A stretch of 39,907 bases of DNA from an uncultured Eubacteriales bacterium (GCA_902790015.1 CADAQF010000020.1:1-39907); one strand, 5' to 3'; positions 1 through 8,653 are shown, counted from the stretch's first letter. Numbers and translations are program-made. The notes: generated by a model not told the origin, from the sequence alone.

Positions 1-6
1 GATTCG

Positions 7-12
7 CCTCCT
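7..12 (-). promoter_or_regulatory. Ribosome binding site of a gene beyond the left edge
   Basis: Read on the minus strand, the first bases of the window contain AGGAGG followed by CGAATC and then the window edge. This is a perfect Shine-Dalgarno sequence at the distance expected for a start codon at or just beyond position 1. A TATAAT-like -10 hexamer (ATTATA on the plus strand, about 100-105) could drive it, although no good -35 was seen. The gene itself is outside the window. Confidence 0.5.
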
Positions 13-147
13 GAGTGTTTTCTCGTCAATTACACTTTACCAGTTTGCGAATCATTTGTCTTCCTTTTTTTGCGTTACCCCAACTTTTATTATAGAGCCA
101 CAAAAACAGCTGAATTCGCTGATGTTATTGATTCTGCAGGTCCCCCA

Positions 148-212
148 CCTTGGCCTACCGGTCCGTTCGTCGGTGAAAACGGTTCACTGGACCGTTTTCA
201 GGGCCTCCAAGG
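148..212 (+). repeat. Hairpin repeat module, copy 1
   Basis: This is a diverged copy of the 67-bp module also found near 10.4, 10.6, 16.2 and 16.4 kb. The head reads GGCCTACCGGTCCGTTCGTC where the common form is GGCCTGCCGGCCCGTTCGTC. The core arms are GAAAACGGTTC (175-185) and GGACCGTTTTC (189-199) around the loop ACT. They pair over 11 positions, with one T-G pair that would be a U-G wobble if transcribed on the plus strand. The flanks CCTTGG and CCAAGG can close an outer stem. No coding function is supported. Confidence 0.75.
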
Positions 213-292
213 CATTGATCAGCGTTTCCCTAAGTCGCTGCCGCAGCTGATAACACCAAGTTTAGGGGACTTCTTCCGTCTTCATCGTCCAA

Positions 293-330
293 GCAAAACG
301 GACCGGCTCAAAAAAGCCGGTCCGTTTTGC
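293..330 (-). terminator. Intrinsic terminator after the CD1247-like gene
   Basis: A 16-bp perfect stem (arms 293-308 and 315-330, six-base loop) begins 23 bases past the stop codon of the minus-strand gene. On the minus strand the 3' arm ends in GTTTTGC, so the U-tract is partly inside the stem, with the matching A-tract in the 5' arm. That arrangement is typical of an efficient and possibly bidirectional terminator. Confidence 0.75.
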
Positions 331-353
331 GTAAAAGACAGAAGCTTTGCTGC

Positions 354-797
354 TTATTTGTCTTCGTCCTCTTCGTTTTCGTCCTCTTCCTCCTCTTCGG
401 GGAACAGGGGCTTATGGCAGTTGGGGCAGAGGTAGTCTTCGTCAAAGTCGAAGCGCTCCACGTCGAACACCATGGTTTCGCCGCAGTAGGGGCAGGCGTA
501 TTCGACGGTACCGTCGTCCTCGCTGCCGTCTTCGTCCTCTTCGTCCTCTTCGTCCTCTTCCTCGTCGTCCTCGTCGGAGTAGAGGTTTTCCTCCATGTCG
601 CTCAGGTCCTCGTCGATGCTTTCGACGTATTCGCTGAGCTCGTTGAGGCTCTGGTGCAGGGCGTCGTTGTCCTTGGCCACGGCGTCCAGAAGCTCCAGGA
701 TCTTATCGATCAGCAGGCCTTCGTCCGTGCTGGTGTCCAGCTTGCGGCCCTCGGCCAGCCCGCGCAGATAAGCCACGCGATCTGTCAAATCACTCAT
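354..797 (-). CDS. CD1247-type small acidic zinc-ribbon protein
   Basis: A 147-residue cytoplasmic protein of unknown function. The N-terminus (MSDLTDRVAYLRGLAEG) matches what is known of the clostridial CD1247 N-terminal family, usually encoded beside efp. Residues 1-70 look helical and coiled-coil-like. A run of Asp and Glu covers about 73-95. A zinc ribbon follows, with CPYC near 100 and CPNC near 125, and the C-terminus is again strongly acidic. The ATG has AAAGGA at suitable spacing. The gene lies 22 bp after efp on the same strand, so co-transcription is likely. The zinc ribbon plus acidic tail could mediate binding to RNA, ribosome or polymerase, but that is a guess. The family assignment is good; the function is not known. 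Confidence 0.85.
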   Translation of the reverse strand: MSDLTDRVAYLRGLAEGRKLDTSTDEGLLIDKILELLDAVAKDNDALHQSLNELSEYVESIDEDLSDMEENLYSDEDDEEEDEEDEEDEDGSEDDGTVEYACPYCGETMVFDVERFDFDEDYLCPNCHKPLFPEEEEEDENEEDEDK

Positions 798-819
798 AAT
801 GTGTTCCTTTCAAAGCGGC

Positions 820-1377
820 TTACGCTCTGCTCAGGTATTCGCCGGAACGGGTGTCGATCTTGATGACGTCGCCGATGTTGATGAACAGCGGCACCATCAG
901 TTCGTAGCCGGTCTCCACGGTGGCGGGCTTGTAGGTGTTGGAGGCGGTGTCGCCCTTGAAGCCGGGCTCGGTCTTGGTGACCTCGAGGTCGACAAAGTTG
1001 GGCGCTTCCACGGAGAAGGCGTTGCCCTTGAAATAGCGGATGGTGACGTTCACGTTTTCCTTGACGAACTTGATGGCGTCCTCCACGGCGTCCTTGCTGA
1101 GCGGCGTCTGCTCGAAGGTTTCGGGATCCATGAAATAATACAGGTCGCCGTCGTTATACAGGTACTGCATTTCCTTGGTCTCGATGACCGCGCGGGGCAT
1201 CTTGTCGGTGGGGTTGAAGGTGCGCTCGATCACGGCGCCGGTCATGACGTTCTTGATCTTGGTGCGGACAAAGGCCGCGCCCTTGCCGGGCTTGACGTGC
1301 TGGAAGTCCACGATGGTCCATACGCCGCCGTCCCATTCCACGGTGACACCTTTTTTGAAATCGCCTGCGGTAATCAT
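820..1377 (-). CDS. efp: Elongation factor P
   Basis: EF-P (185 aa) binds between the P and E sites of the ribosome and relieves stalling at polyproline stretches. The N-terminal KOW-like domain begins [10 protein letters not shown], and the loop KPGKGAAF places Lys32 at the tip position modified in Firmicutes EF-P. Two OB-fold domains follow, ending in the typical [12 protein letters not shown]. The ATG at 1377 is chosen because GGAGGAGA lies just upstream; an in-frame TTG at 1392 would place that Shine-Dalgarno inside the gene. It follows the M24 peptidase gene, the same order as yqhT-efp in Bacillus. No EF-P modification gene is visible here. Confidence 0.97.
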   Translation of the reverse strand: MITAGDFKKGVTVEWDGGVWTIVDFQHVKPGKGAAFVRTKIKNVMTGAVIERTFNPTDKMPRAVIETKEMQYLYNDGDLYYFMDPETFEQTPLSKDAVEDAIKFVKENVNVTIRYFKGNAFSVEAPNFVDLEVTKTEPGFKGDTASNTYKPATVETGYELMVPLFINIGDVIKIDTRSGEYLSRA

Positions 1378-1456
1378 GCTGATCTCCTCCAAATCGTTTA
1401 ATAATATAGTTTGGTAGTCTTGTATATGAGGGAAATCCCTCCTGAAAGGCCGCCGA

Positions 1457-2524
1457 TCAGAGGATCAGCAGTTCCTTCGGCGCGTAAACCAGGGTCTCGG
1501 ACGCATTCTCGCCGATGACACAGGTGTTTTCGATGCGGACGCCGCCCAGGCCGGGCACGTAGATGCCGGGCTCCACGGTCATGGTGGTCATGGGCTCCAG
1601 CACGTCGTGGCAGATGGGGGAAAGCCGCGGGTCTTCATGGATGTCGATGCCGACGCTGTGGCCCAGGCCGTGGCCGAAGCAGCCGCCGTAGCCTTCGGCG
1701 GTGATGATGCCCCGGGCGATCTTGTCGACATCGCTTGCGACCAGGCCGGCGTGCAGGGCGTCCTGCGCTTCCTGCTGGGCTTTGAGGACGATGCCGTAGA
1801 TCTTCTTCATTTCGGCGTTCGGTTCGCCCACGGAAACGGTGCGGGTCATGTCGGCGCAGTAGCCGCCGTATTTAGCGCCGAAGTCCATGGTGACCATATC
1901 GCCCTTTTCGATCTTTCTGCCGCCGGGGATGGCGTGGGGCAGGGAGCCGTTGACGCCGGAGGCCACGATGGTGCTGAAGGCCAGGCCGTCGGCCCCCAGG
2001 CGCAGCATCTCGAACTCCAGGTCGATGCGGATGTCGATCTCGCTGACGCCGGGTTTGATGCGGGGCAGGATATTTTCAAGCGCTTTGCAGGAAATATCGC
2101 ACGCCTTGCGCATGCAGTCGATCTCGGCCGGTTCCTTGATGCGGCGCACCTTTTCAGGCTCCCCGCAAAGGGGAGCGAAGGTGAAGCCGGGCATATCGGC
2201 CTGCATTTTTTCAAACCGGGCCACCGTCACTTCGTCCGCCTCATAGCGCACGGCATGGATGCCGCGGCCGCTCAGCACTTCGGCGGCCAGAGCGGCGTGG
2301 GACTGGCCGGTTTTGATCTGGCAGACGGCGAAGGCCGGGGCCTGCCGGGTCACCTGCTCGGTGTAGCGGAAGTCGGTCACGATGGCGCACAGGCCGTCGG
2401 CCAATAAGGCGATGCCCTCTCCGGTGTAGCCGGATACATAAAAGATATTGGAGGGCTTGGACAGAATGATCGCTTCGCCCTGCCCGAGGCCCGCCCGTTC
2501 GATGATGCTGGATGCTCTGGTCAT
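1457..2524 (-). CDS. M24 family Xaa-Pro aminopeptidase
   Basis: A 355-residue cytoplasmic metallopeptidase that removes an N-terminal residue preceding proline. Residues 1-120 form the creatinase-like N-domain, and the pita-bread catalytic domain starts near 130. All five dinuclear-metal ligands are visible: Asp214 (MDFG), Asp225 (CADMTRT), His289 (GHGLGH), Glu318 (VEPG) and Glu332 (RIENT). Length and motifs fit the short PepP/YqhT type. It lies 79 bp upstream of efp, a conserved Firmicutes pairing that links proline-peptide turnover with polyproline translation. An extended -10 promoter and a 5'-UTR hairpin lie upstream. A prolidase specificity (PepQ) cannot be excluded from sequence alone. 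Confidence 0.93.
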   Translation of the reverse strand: MTRASSIIERAGLGQGEAIILSKPSNIFYVSGYTGEGIALLADGLCAIVTDFRYTEQVTRQAPAFAVCQIKTGQSHAALAAEVLSGRGIHAVRYEADEVTVARFEKMQADMPGFTFAPLCGEPEKVRRIKEPAEIDCMRKACDISCKALENILPRIKPGVSEIDIRIDLEFEMLRLGADGLAFSTIVASGVNGSLPHAIPGGRKIEKGDMVTMDFGAKYGGYCADMTRTVSVGEPNAEMKKIYGIVLKAQQEAQDALHAGLVASDVDKIARGIITAEGYGGCFGHGLGHSVGIDIHEDPRLSPICHDVLEPMTTMTVEPGIYVPGLGGVRIENTCVIGENASETLVYAPKELLIL

Positions 2525-2539
2525 GGTTCGTTCCTCTCC

Positions 2540-2577
2540 GTCTGCCGCAATCGGCAGACTTACAAAACATTATACCA
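2540..2577 (-). promoter_or_regulatory. Extended -10 promoter and leader hairpin of the M24 peptidase gene
   Basis: On the minus strand TGGTATAAT (2569-2577) is a perfect extended -10 element; the -35 is poor. Just downstream in the leader, GTCTGCCG and CGGCAGAC (2540-2547 and 2552-2559) form an 8-bp hairpin with loop CAAT directly before the Shine-Dalgarno. The hairpin may protect the mRNA end or affect translation; that part is inference. Confidence 0.55.
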
Positions 2578-2606
2578 CAGGAAACGGCGGCGCGCCACAG
2601 GAAATT

Positions 2607-3467
2607 TCAATTATTTTGCGTTTTTGCGGTTTCCAGCATGGCCAGCATTTTTACGGCGTCCTCCGCCTGGGTGCCGCGGCTTTCGCAGATGATCACGGGG
2701 GCGTAGTCCCTTTGGACAAGCTCCGGCGCGAGGTGGCAAAACCGGGGGCCGAAGGCTTCCTCTGCGAAGGTGCGGTGGCGCTTTTCGCCTTTTTGGGTGA
2801 ACTCTATCGCGGAAAAATGGATGTGCATGCGCCGCGCGCGCTCCCATCCCAGGGCGTTTTCCGCTTGGTCGAGCACGCGGGCAAAGGCCGCGCGGTCGTT
2901 GAGCGCCCCCTGGCTCAGGGCGTGCAGGTGGGCAAAATCTATGCAGGGAATCAGCCGTTCGTCTGCCCGGCAGAGATAAAGCACCTCTTCAAGGTCCCCG
3001 ATCTGCCCGGGCCGGCCCATGGTTTCAGGGCACAGGCGTATGTCATTCAGGCCGTTTTGTTCAAGAATCTCCAGCGCTTCCAGAAGGCCCTCCCGGCAGC
3101 GGGCCAGGGCTTCTTCCCGGCTGTATTTCTGCTGCGCCCCGGTATGAACGACCACGCGGTTCCCGCCCAGCCACCTGGCCCTTTGCGCGCTGCGCAGCAC
3201 ATAATCCAGGGACGCGGCCCGCTTTTCGGGGGCGGGATTGGAAAAATTGATGTAATAAGGCGCGTGTACGGAAACGGAGATGCCGTATTTTTCCGCCTCT
3301 GCCCGGAGCGCCAAGGCGGTTTCCTCCCGCAGGGCAACGCCGTGGCCGAAGGAATATTCATACGCGGTCAGCCCCAGGGCGTGAAGCCAGGCGGGAGCCT
3401 CCAGGGAGGCGGTATGCCCCTGGGCGTAAAAGCTGTCGGCATTGCCGGCGGGGCCTACTCTGAACAT
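2607..3467 (-). CDS. TIM-barrel protein of the endonuclease IV / xylose isomerase-like superfamily
   Basis: A 286-residue protein with the AP endonuclease 2 fold. Visible metal-site-type motifs are SVHAPYY near 65, VVHTGA near 105, CPET near 145, CIDFAH near 170, HIHFS near 210 and ICES near 255. They resemble the conserved His, Glu and Asp positions of endonuclease IV (Nfo), which cuts abasic DNA. The match is partial, so a sugar-phosphate isomerase or an uncharacterised Nfo paralogue is possible. The ATG has AGGAGG at ideal spacing. The gene starts 43 bp after the U32 gene and probably belongs to the ylbF-mltG-U32 operon. Confidence 0.75.
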   Translation of the reverse strand: MFRVGPAGNADSFYAQGHTASLEAPAWLHALGLTAYEYSFGHGVALREETALALRAEAEKYGISVSVHAPYYINFSNPAPEKRAASLDYVLRSAQRARWLGGNRVVVHTGAQQKYSREEALARCREGLLEALEILEQNGLNDIRLCPETMGRPGQIGDLEEVLYLCRADERLIPCIDFAHLHALSQGALNDRAAFARVLDQAENALGWERARRMHIHFSAIEFTQKGEKRHRTFAEEAFGPRFCHLAPELVQRDYAPVIICESRGTQAEDAVKMLAMLETAKTQNN

Positions 3468-3510
3468 GGCGCCTCCTGATGACGGGTACTGGGGGAATCA
3501 AACGGCCCCT

Positions 3511-4758
3511 TCAGCGGTGGTTGCGGTTCACGCCGCGCATAAAATCGCCGGCCTGCGCCGGGAAGGGGCAGGGGACGCGCACCCACTGCCCGGCGACGGA
3601 CACGGAGGGGAGTGCTTCCCCGGTCTGCGCGTCGAGGATCTGTGCAATAACCAGCTCCCGGACGCCCCGGGGGCTCAGTATTTCGGTACGATCGCCTTCG
3701 AAAAAACGGTTCCGGACCGAAAGCGTTAGCCATCCGGCGGCCCAGCCTTCCACGTCCGCGGTGTATTCCATGGTCTGCGTGACCGGGCCGGCGCCGCCGG
3801 CGGGGGAAGGGGGCCCAAAGTAAAAGCCGGTAAAGTAGGGGCGGTGGCTGACCTTGTCAAGCTCGGAAAGAAGCCCGGGAAGCTCCCGGCGGTAGGCCTC
3901 TTCGCCCTCAAGCTCCATTAGGTCCAGCGCCCGGCGGTAGGCATAGGTCACGCCGGCTGCGTAAACAGGCGTCTTCATCCGTCCCTCGATTTTAAGGGAG
4001 CGGATGCCGGCGTCCCGAAGCTTGGGCAGGTGGGCGATCATGTTGAGATCGTAGGAGGAAAAAAAGCTGGTGCCCCGGCCGTCCTCCGTTACGTCGATGA
4101 TCTCGCCGGGCCTTTTTTCTTCTACTATATGGTACTGCCAGCGGCAGGGCTGGGCGCAGGCGCCCCGGTTGGCGCTGCGGCCGGCCATGAAGTCGGACAG
4201 CATGCACCGGCCGGACCAGGCCATGCACATGGCTCCGTGGGCGAAGGCTTCGAGCTCCACCTTTGGGTCCAAGCCCTTTCTGATCTGCGCGATCCTGTCC
4301 AGGGAAAGCTCCCGGGCCAGCACGATCCGCCTGGCGCCCATTTGGGCCCAGAGCTTGGCGCCTGCCAGGTTCATCACGTTGGCCTGGGTGCTTATGTGCA
4401 GGGGCAGGTCGGGCACCTGCTCCCTGACCAGGCAGAACGCGCCGGGGTCGGCGATCAGCGCGCCGTCCACCCCGATATCCCAGGCCCGCCGGGCGGCTTC
4501 AAGAAACCCGGGCAGGTCGTCGTCAAAGGGCAGCAGGTTCATCGTAAGGTAGAATCTGCGGCCCAGGCTGTGCGTCAGCCCGACGGCACGGCCCAGCTCG
4601 TCCCAGGTGAAATTATCCGCTTTGGCGCGCAGGCCGTACTGGGGCAGGCCGCCGTACACGGCGTCCGCGCCGAAGCGCAGGGCGGCCTCCAGCTGCCGCA
4701 TGCCCCCCGCGGGGGCCAGCAGCTCCATGCGCTCAGGGGGATTGATGCTTTTCGTCAT
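3511..4758 (-). CDS. U32 family protein, probable tRNA uridine hydroxylation protein (TrhP-like)
   Basis: About 415 residues. The U32 signature is clear in the middle: EAFAHGAMCMAWSGRCMLS followed by SANRGACAQPCR, which supplies the clustered cysteines. The N-terminus MELLAPAGG is typical. Families YrrN/YrrO of Bacillus (TrhP1/TrhP2) help form 5-hydroxyuridine at tRNA position 34, and there too the genes follow mltG (yrrL), so this role is favoured over peptidase activity. It overlaps the 3' end of mltG by 26 bp. The start at 4758 has GGGAGG close upstream; an ATG at 4728, nearer the conserved N-terminus, is the alternative. Only one U32 gene is present, where Bacillus has two. Confidence 0.85.
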   Translation of the reverse strand: MTKSINPPERMELLAPAGGMRQLEAALRFGADAVYGGLPQYGLRAKADNFTWDELGRAVGLTHSLGRRFYLTMNLLPFDDDLPGFLEAARRAWDIGVDGALIADPGAFCLVREQVPDLPLHISTQANVMNLAGAKLWAQMGARRIVLARELSLDRIAQIRKGLDPKVELEAFAHGAMCMAWSGRCMLSDFMAGRSANRGACAQPCRWQYHIVEEKRPGEIIDVTEDGRGTSFFSSYDLNMIAHLPKLRDAGIRSLKIEGRMKTPVYAAGVTYAYRRALDLMELEGEEAYRRELPGLLSELDKVSHRPYFTGFYFGPPSPAGGAGPVTQTMEYTADVEGWAAGWLTLSVRNRFFEGDRTEILSPRGVRELVIAQILDAQTGEALPSVSVAGQWVRVPCPFPAQAGDFMRGVNRNHR

Positions 4759-5938
4759 ACGCCTCCCACAGCGGGCGGTACTGGCGCACCGCCTGCTGAT
4801 GCTCCTCATAGGTACGGCTGAAATACAGCTGGCCGGATTCCGGCTCCCGGGTGCAGAAATAGAGGTATTCCTGCCCGGCCTTCATATAGCTTTCCTCCGG
4901 GCTGAGCGCCGCGCGGATGGCGGCGGGGGAGGGACAGCAGATGGGCCCCGCGGGCAGGCCGCGGTTCAGGTAGGTGTTATAGGGGGACGCCACCTGGGTG
5001 TCGCTGTCGGTCAGCGCCAGGCGGGTGACGCCGGTCACGTATTTGACGGTGGCGTCGCTGCCCAGCGTCATGCCCGATTTGAGGCGGTTATAGAACACGG
5101 CGGCGACTTTGGCGTAATCGTCCGGCTTGGCTTCCTTTTCGATCATGGAGGCCATCACCACGATGTCGTCCTGCGTAAGCGTGAGCCGGAGCCGGGCGTT
5201 GAGCGCGTCCAGCCGCTCAAAATCCTCGTCGGTGAATACCGCGCCGAACTGGGACAGGAGCTTGCGGACGATGTCGTCCGCGCTGGCGGAGGTGTAGATC
5301 TCGTAGGTGTCCGGCGCAAGGTATCCTTCCAGGGGATAGGCGCGCGCCTGCGCTTTTCCGCCTTCCAGGATGTCGTGGATATAGTAGTAGCTGCCGTATT
5401 TAACCGCGTCGCGGCACAGGGTCAGAAAATCGTCGTCCCGCGCGATGACGCCTTCCCTGCGCAGATAGGCGGCGATGTCCGTCACCGTCCAGCCGGGGAT
5501 CACGGTGATGTTCCTGACCAGCGGCTTTCCGTCCCCGGTGGTCAGCGTGTCCAGGATGGCCTGCATGTTCATCGACCGGTTCAGCGCGTAGTCGCCGGCC
5601 TGGATCTTCTGGGAATACCCCAGAAAATCGGCATAATAGCGGAATACCGAGTGGTTGCTGATGAGCCCGGCCTTTTCAAGCTCGTCCGCCACGCGGGAAA
5701 GGCTCATCCCGCTGGACACCGTGAAGGGCACGACCTCGTCGCTCCCGGCGTCCGCTGCGTCAAAATAGCGGTGGCGTATCTGGCGGGCGGCGTGGGTCAG
5801 CACGCCCAGGGCCACCAGCCCCGCGCACAGCCAGATGAGAAAGGGACGCACCGCCTGCCAGAGCACGCTGTACCAGTAGGGGCCGTACTCCCGCTCGGCC
5901 CGGGTCTGTTCCCGGGTGAGCTGTCTGTCCTTTCGCAT
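4733..5938 (-). CDS. mltG: Endolytic transglycosylase MltG
   Basis: A 401-residue membrane-anchored lytic transglycosylase that cuts nascent peptidoglycan strands and so ends glycan polymerisation. A charged cytoplasmic N-terminus is followed by one transmembrane helix (about 28-50) and the extracellular YceG domain (about 65-390). The catalytic region MIEKEAKPDD contains Glu267, aligning with the catalytic Glu of E. coli MltG, followed by VFYNRLKSGM and LGSDATVKY. AAGGAG precedes the ATG. The gene begins 16 bp after ylbF and overlaps the U32 gene, so all are probably one transcript. Confidence 0.95.
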   Translation of the reverse strand: MRKDRQLTREQTRAEREYGPYWYSVLWQAVRPFLIWLCAGLVALGVLTHAARQIRHRYFDAADAGSDEVVPFTVSSGMSLSRVADELEKAGLISNHSVFRYYADFLGYSQKIQAGDYALNRSMNMQAILDTLTTGDGKPLVRNITVIPGWTVTDIAAYLRREGVIARDDDFLTLCRDAVKYGSYYYIHDILEGGKAQARAYPLEGYLAPDTYEIYTSASADDIVRKLLSQFGAVFTDEDFERLDALNARLRLTLTQDDIVVMASMIEKEAKPDDYAKVAAVFYNRLKSGMTLGSDATVKYVTGVTRLALTDSDTQVASPYNTYLNRGLPAGPICCPSPAAIRAALSPEESYMKAGQEYLYFCTREPESGQLYFSRTYEEHQQAVRQYRPLWEAYDEKHQSP

Positions 5939-5954
5939 AGGGGATGCCGCTCCT

Positions 5955-6305
5955 TCAGTTCAGGTTGGGAAGCTCGATGGATACCTCGGCCGAGGAAGAC
6001 AGGTGGGCGAAAATATCGGCCAGCAGCTTCTGTATGCGGATCTGCCCCATCAGATAGGCGCTGGTCTGCGGCGTGGCGAACAAAAGCCCGCCCAGCTGGC
6101 GGAAACGCTCCACCTCCGTGTCGTCCGCCTGACGGCCGGTCACGGCGAACATCTGCAGCTTGTTCTGCAGCCTTCCGTACTCCTGCAAAAGCTGGGCGCT
6201 CACGGGGTCTGAAAAGGCAAAGTCCTTGGCCTGCTTGTATTCCTTGTATTCGGGAGTCTCGCGGATGGCGTCTCCCATGATCTTTTCGGCTTCCTGGATG
6301 GTCAC
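5955..6305 (-). CDS. YlbF/YmcA family protein
   Basis: A 116-residue, mainly helical protein. The motif DAIRETPEYKEYKQAK near the N-terminus and the later segment LLQEYGRLQNKLQ are characteristic of the YlbF/YmcA (DUF964) family. In Bacillus these proteins form the Y-complex with RNase Y, affecting mRNA processing and competence or sporulation. Which member this is cannot be said. The start is GTG with GGAG upstream (AAAAGGAGACCTCAAC). It is the first gene of the minus-strand group behind a near-consensus promoter that overlaps the divergent GH3 promoter. Confidence 0.85.
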   Translation of the reverse strand: MTIQEAEKIMGDAIRETPEYKEYKQAKDFAFSDPVSAQLLQEYGRLQNKLQMFAVTGRQADDTEVERFRQLGGLLFATPQTSAYLMGQIRIQKLLADIFAHLSSSAEVSIELPNLN

Positions 6306-6393
6306 GTTGAGGTCTCCTTTTTATAAACGCGTTGCGCCCGAAAAGGGGCTGGGCTTTAAAGGGGCTTTCGGCGGAAAACTGTTCCGCTGAATT

Positions 6394-6422
6394 ATCATAT
6401 CACAGATTGCGCCGTATTTCAA
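6394..6422 (-). promoter_or_regulatory. Promoter of the ylbF-mltG group
   Basis: On the minus strand TTGAAA (6417-6422), a 17-bp spacer and TATGAT (6394-6399), with a TG one base upstream of the -10. The predicted start is near 6387, in a leader containing the hairpin GCGGAA/TTCCGC. It shares DNA with the divergent GH3 promoter. Confidence 0.7.
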
Positions 6423-6435
6423 ATTATGGTAGAAT
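6407..6435 (+). promoter_or_regulatory. Promoter of the GH3 gene
   Basis: TTGCGC (6407-6412), a 17-bp spacer and TAGAAT (6430-6435) preceded by TGG, an extended -10. Its -35 and spacer overlap the -35 of the oppositely directed ylbF promoter. Confidence 0.65.
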
Positions 6436-6493
6436 AACTGAAAACTTGCCGCTGACGTTTCTTTAAGAGATATCTGCAAGGGAGGAATTCGCC

Positions 6494-8590
6494 ATGAACC
6501 GTGAACAAGCCCGTCAAAAAGCGCAAGCCCTGGTGGATCAGATGACGCTGGAGGAAGCCGCGTCCCAGCTGATCTACAACGCCCCCGCCATCCCGCGTCT
6601 GAACGTGCCGGAATACAACTGGTGGAACGAAGCCCTGCACGGCGTGGCCCGCGCGGGCGCCGCCACCATGTTCCCCCAGTCCATCGGCCTGGGCGCCACG
6701 TTTGACCCGGAGCTGGTCCGGGAGCTGGGCGATATCGCCTCCACCGAGGGGCGCGCCAAGTATAACGCCGCCTCCGCCCACGGCGACCGGGATATCTATA
6801 AGGGCCTGACCTTCTGGAGCCCCAACGTGAACATCTTCCGCGATCCCCGCTGGGGCCGCGGCCAGGAGACCTTCGGGGAGGATCCCTACCTCACCTCCCG
6901 CATGGGCGTGGCCTACGCCAAAGGCCTGCAGGGGGACGGGGACACCATGAAGGCCGCCGCCTGCGCCAAGCACTTCGCGGTGCATTCCGGCCCTGAGGCC
7001 CTGCGGCACGAATTCAACGCTGAGGCCTCCGAAAAGGATATGCAGGAAACCTATCTGCCCGCTTTCGAGGCGCTGGTCAAAGAAGCCCGGGTGGAATCCG
7101 TCATGGGCGCGTACAACCGCACCAACGGGGAGCCCTGCTGCGGCTCCAGGGACCTGCAGAAAAGGCTCAGGGAGGACTGGGGCTTTGAAGGCCATTTTGT
7201 GTCCGACTGCTGGGCCATCAGGGACTTTCACGACGGCCACCATGTGACCGATAACGCCGTGGATTCAGCCGCCATGGCCCTGAACCTGGGGTGTGACCTT
7301 AACTGCGGCTGCACCTATGAAAAGGTGGTCGCCGCCGTCATGAGCGGCAAGCTGAGCGAGGAAACCGTGCGCAGGAGCGCCGTGCGCCTGTTTACCACCC
7401 GGTATATGCTGGGCATCATGGGAGAGGGCAGCGAATACGACAGGATCCCCTACACGGTGGTGGAATGCCACGAGCATCTTAAAAAAGCGGAGCGGGCCGC
7501 GCGGGAATCCATGGTGCTGCTCAAAAACGACGGCCTTTTGCCGCTGGACGAAAAGAAGATCAGGACCCTGGGCGTCATCGGCCCCAACGCCGACAGCCGC
7601 CGGGCGCTGATGGGCAACTACCACGGCACGGCCTCCCGCTATATCACCGTGCAGGAGGGGCTGCAGGACGCGCTGGAGGGAAAAGCCCGGGTGCTTTGCT
7701 CCGTGGGCAGCGGGCTGTGGAACCCCAAGGACGAACCGCTGTCCCAGTATGAGGACGACCGTTTTTCCGAGGCGGTCACCGTGGCCGAAAACAGCGACGC
7801 CGTCGTGCTGGTGGTGGGGCTGGACGAGACCATGGAGGGCGAACAGCAGGACACCGGCAACCCCGAGGGCTCGGACGACAAGCTGTCCCTGCTTCTGCCC
7901 AGGGCGCAGCGCCGGCTGATGGACAGGGTGCTTGCCGTGGGCAAGCCCACCGTGATCGTGCTGATGGCGGGCAGCGCCATCGATCTTCAGGAAGCGGGAG
8001 ACAGGGCGGACGCCGTGCTGCTTTCCTGGTATCCCGGCGCGCAGGGCGGACGGACAGTGGCCGATATCCTGCTGGGGCATATTTCTCCCTCCGGCAAGCT
8101 GCCGGTCACCTTCTATCACGACGAACAGCTTAAGGATATGCCCGCCTTCACCGATTACCGCATGGTGAACCGCACCTACCGCTATTTTGAGGGTAAGCCG
8201 CTGTATCCGTTCGGCTTCGGCCTGACTTACGGGGACGTGCGCGTGCAGGACGTCGCCTGCGAAAAGACCGGGGACGCCTGCGTCCTGTGCGCCGAGCTCA
8301 TGAACCGGGGCGCGCGGGACACCGAGGAGGTCGTGCAGGTGTACTGCCAGAACGAGGGCAGTGCCGACGCCCCGCTGAACGCCCGCCTGGTGGGCTTTGC
8401 CCGGGTATTCGTGCCCGCCGGAAAGACCGCGCGGGCCACGATCACGGTGCCCGAAAAGGCGCTGATGGTCATCAACCAAAAGGGCGAGGCCGTCATGGAG
8501 GGCAGGCCCGTGCTCTTTGTCGGCCTGGGCCAGCCCGATGAAAGGACCCGGGAACTGACCGGCAAGACCTGCGCGCGGGTGGAGCTGTGA
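6494..8590 (+). CDS. Glycoside hydrolase family 3 (beta-glucosidase/beta-xylosidase type)
   Basis: A 698-residue exo-glycosidase without a signal peptide, so it probably acts on imported oligosaccharides in the cytoplasm. The GH3 N-terminal barrel spans about 20-310, with the substrate-binding stretch SPNVNIFRDPRWGRGQETFGED near 109-130, KHF near 159 and the nucleophile Asp238 in FVSDCW. The C-terminal alpha/beta sandwich (about 335-560) and a fibronectin III-like domain (about 590-690) complete the usual layout. The sequence around Trp43-His49 (YNWWNEALHG) resembles xylosidase-type GH3 enzymes, but specificity is not settled. GGAGG precedes the ATG. It is a single-gene unit with its own promoter and terminator, and no transporter or regulator gene is adjacent. 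Confidence 0.93.
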   Translation: MNREQARQKAQALVDQMTLEEAASQLIYNAPAIPRLNVPEYNWWNEALHGVARAGAATMFPQSIGLGATFDPELVRELGDIASTEGRAKYNAASAHGDRDIYKGLTFWSPNVNIFRDPRWGRGQETFGEDPYLTSRMGVAYAKGLQGDGDTMKAAACAKHFAVHSGPEALRHEFNAEASEKDMQETYLPAFEALVKEARVESVMGAYNRTNGEPCCGSRDLQKRLREDWGFEGHFVSDCWAIRDFHDGHHVTDNAVDSAAMALNLGCDLNCGCTYEKVVAAVMSGKLSEETVRRSAVRLFTTRYMLGIMGEGSEYDRIPYTVVECHEHLKKAERAARESMVLLKNDGLLPLDEKKIRTLGVIGPNADSRRALMGNYHGTASRYITVQEGLQDALEGKARVLCSVGSGLWNPKDEPLSQYEDDRFSEAVTVAENSDAVVLVVGLDETMEGEQQDTGNPEGSDDKLSLLLPRAQRRLMDRVLAVGKPTVIVLMAGSAIDLQEAGDRADAVLLSWYPGAQGGRTVADILLGHISPSGKLPVTFYHDEQLKDMPAFTDYRMVNRTYRYFEGKPLYPFGFGLTYGDVRVQDVACEKTGDACVLCAELMNRGARDTEEVVQVYCQNEGSADAPLNARLVGFARVFVPAGKTARATITVPEKALMVINQKGEAVMEGRPVLFVGLGQPDERTRELTGKTCARVEL

Positions 8591-8607
8591 CAGGACATAA
8601 CTAAGTT

Positions 8608-8637
8608 CGCCCCCGGCGGCAGGCCGGGGGCGATTTT
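8608..8637 (+). terminator. Terminator after the GH3 gene
   Basis: CGCCCCCGG (8608-8616) and CCGGGGGCG (8624-8632) form a 9-bp stem, followed by ATTTT. It lies 18 bases after the GH3 stop codon, just before the tcdA ribosome binding site. Confidence 0.75.
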
Positions 8638-8653
8638 AAAAAAGGAGAAGCAT

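Noticed and set aside
25..60. Nine-codon minus-strand frame with AAGGAAGA upstream
   Set aside because: Too short to judge; it lies in the leader of the gene beyond the left edge and has no further support as a regulatory peptide.
293..330. Terminator stem as an eighth repeat copy
   Set aside because: It contains AAAACGGACCGG, similar to the module stem, but lacks the head, the ACC loop and the CTCACCCC end, and its position after a stop codon explains it as a terminator.
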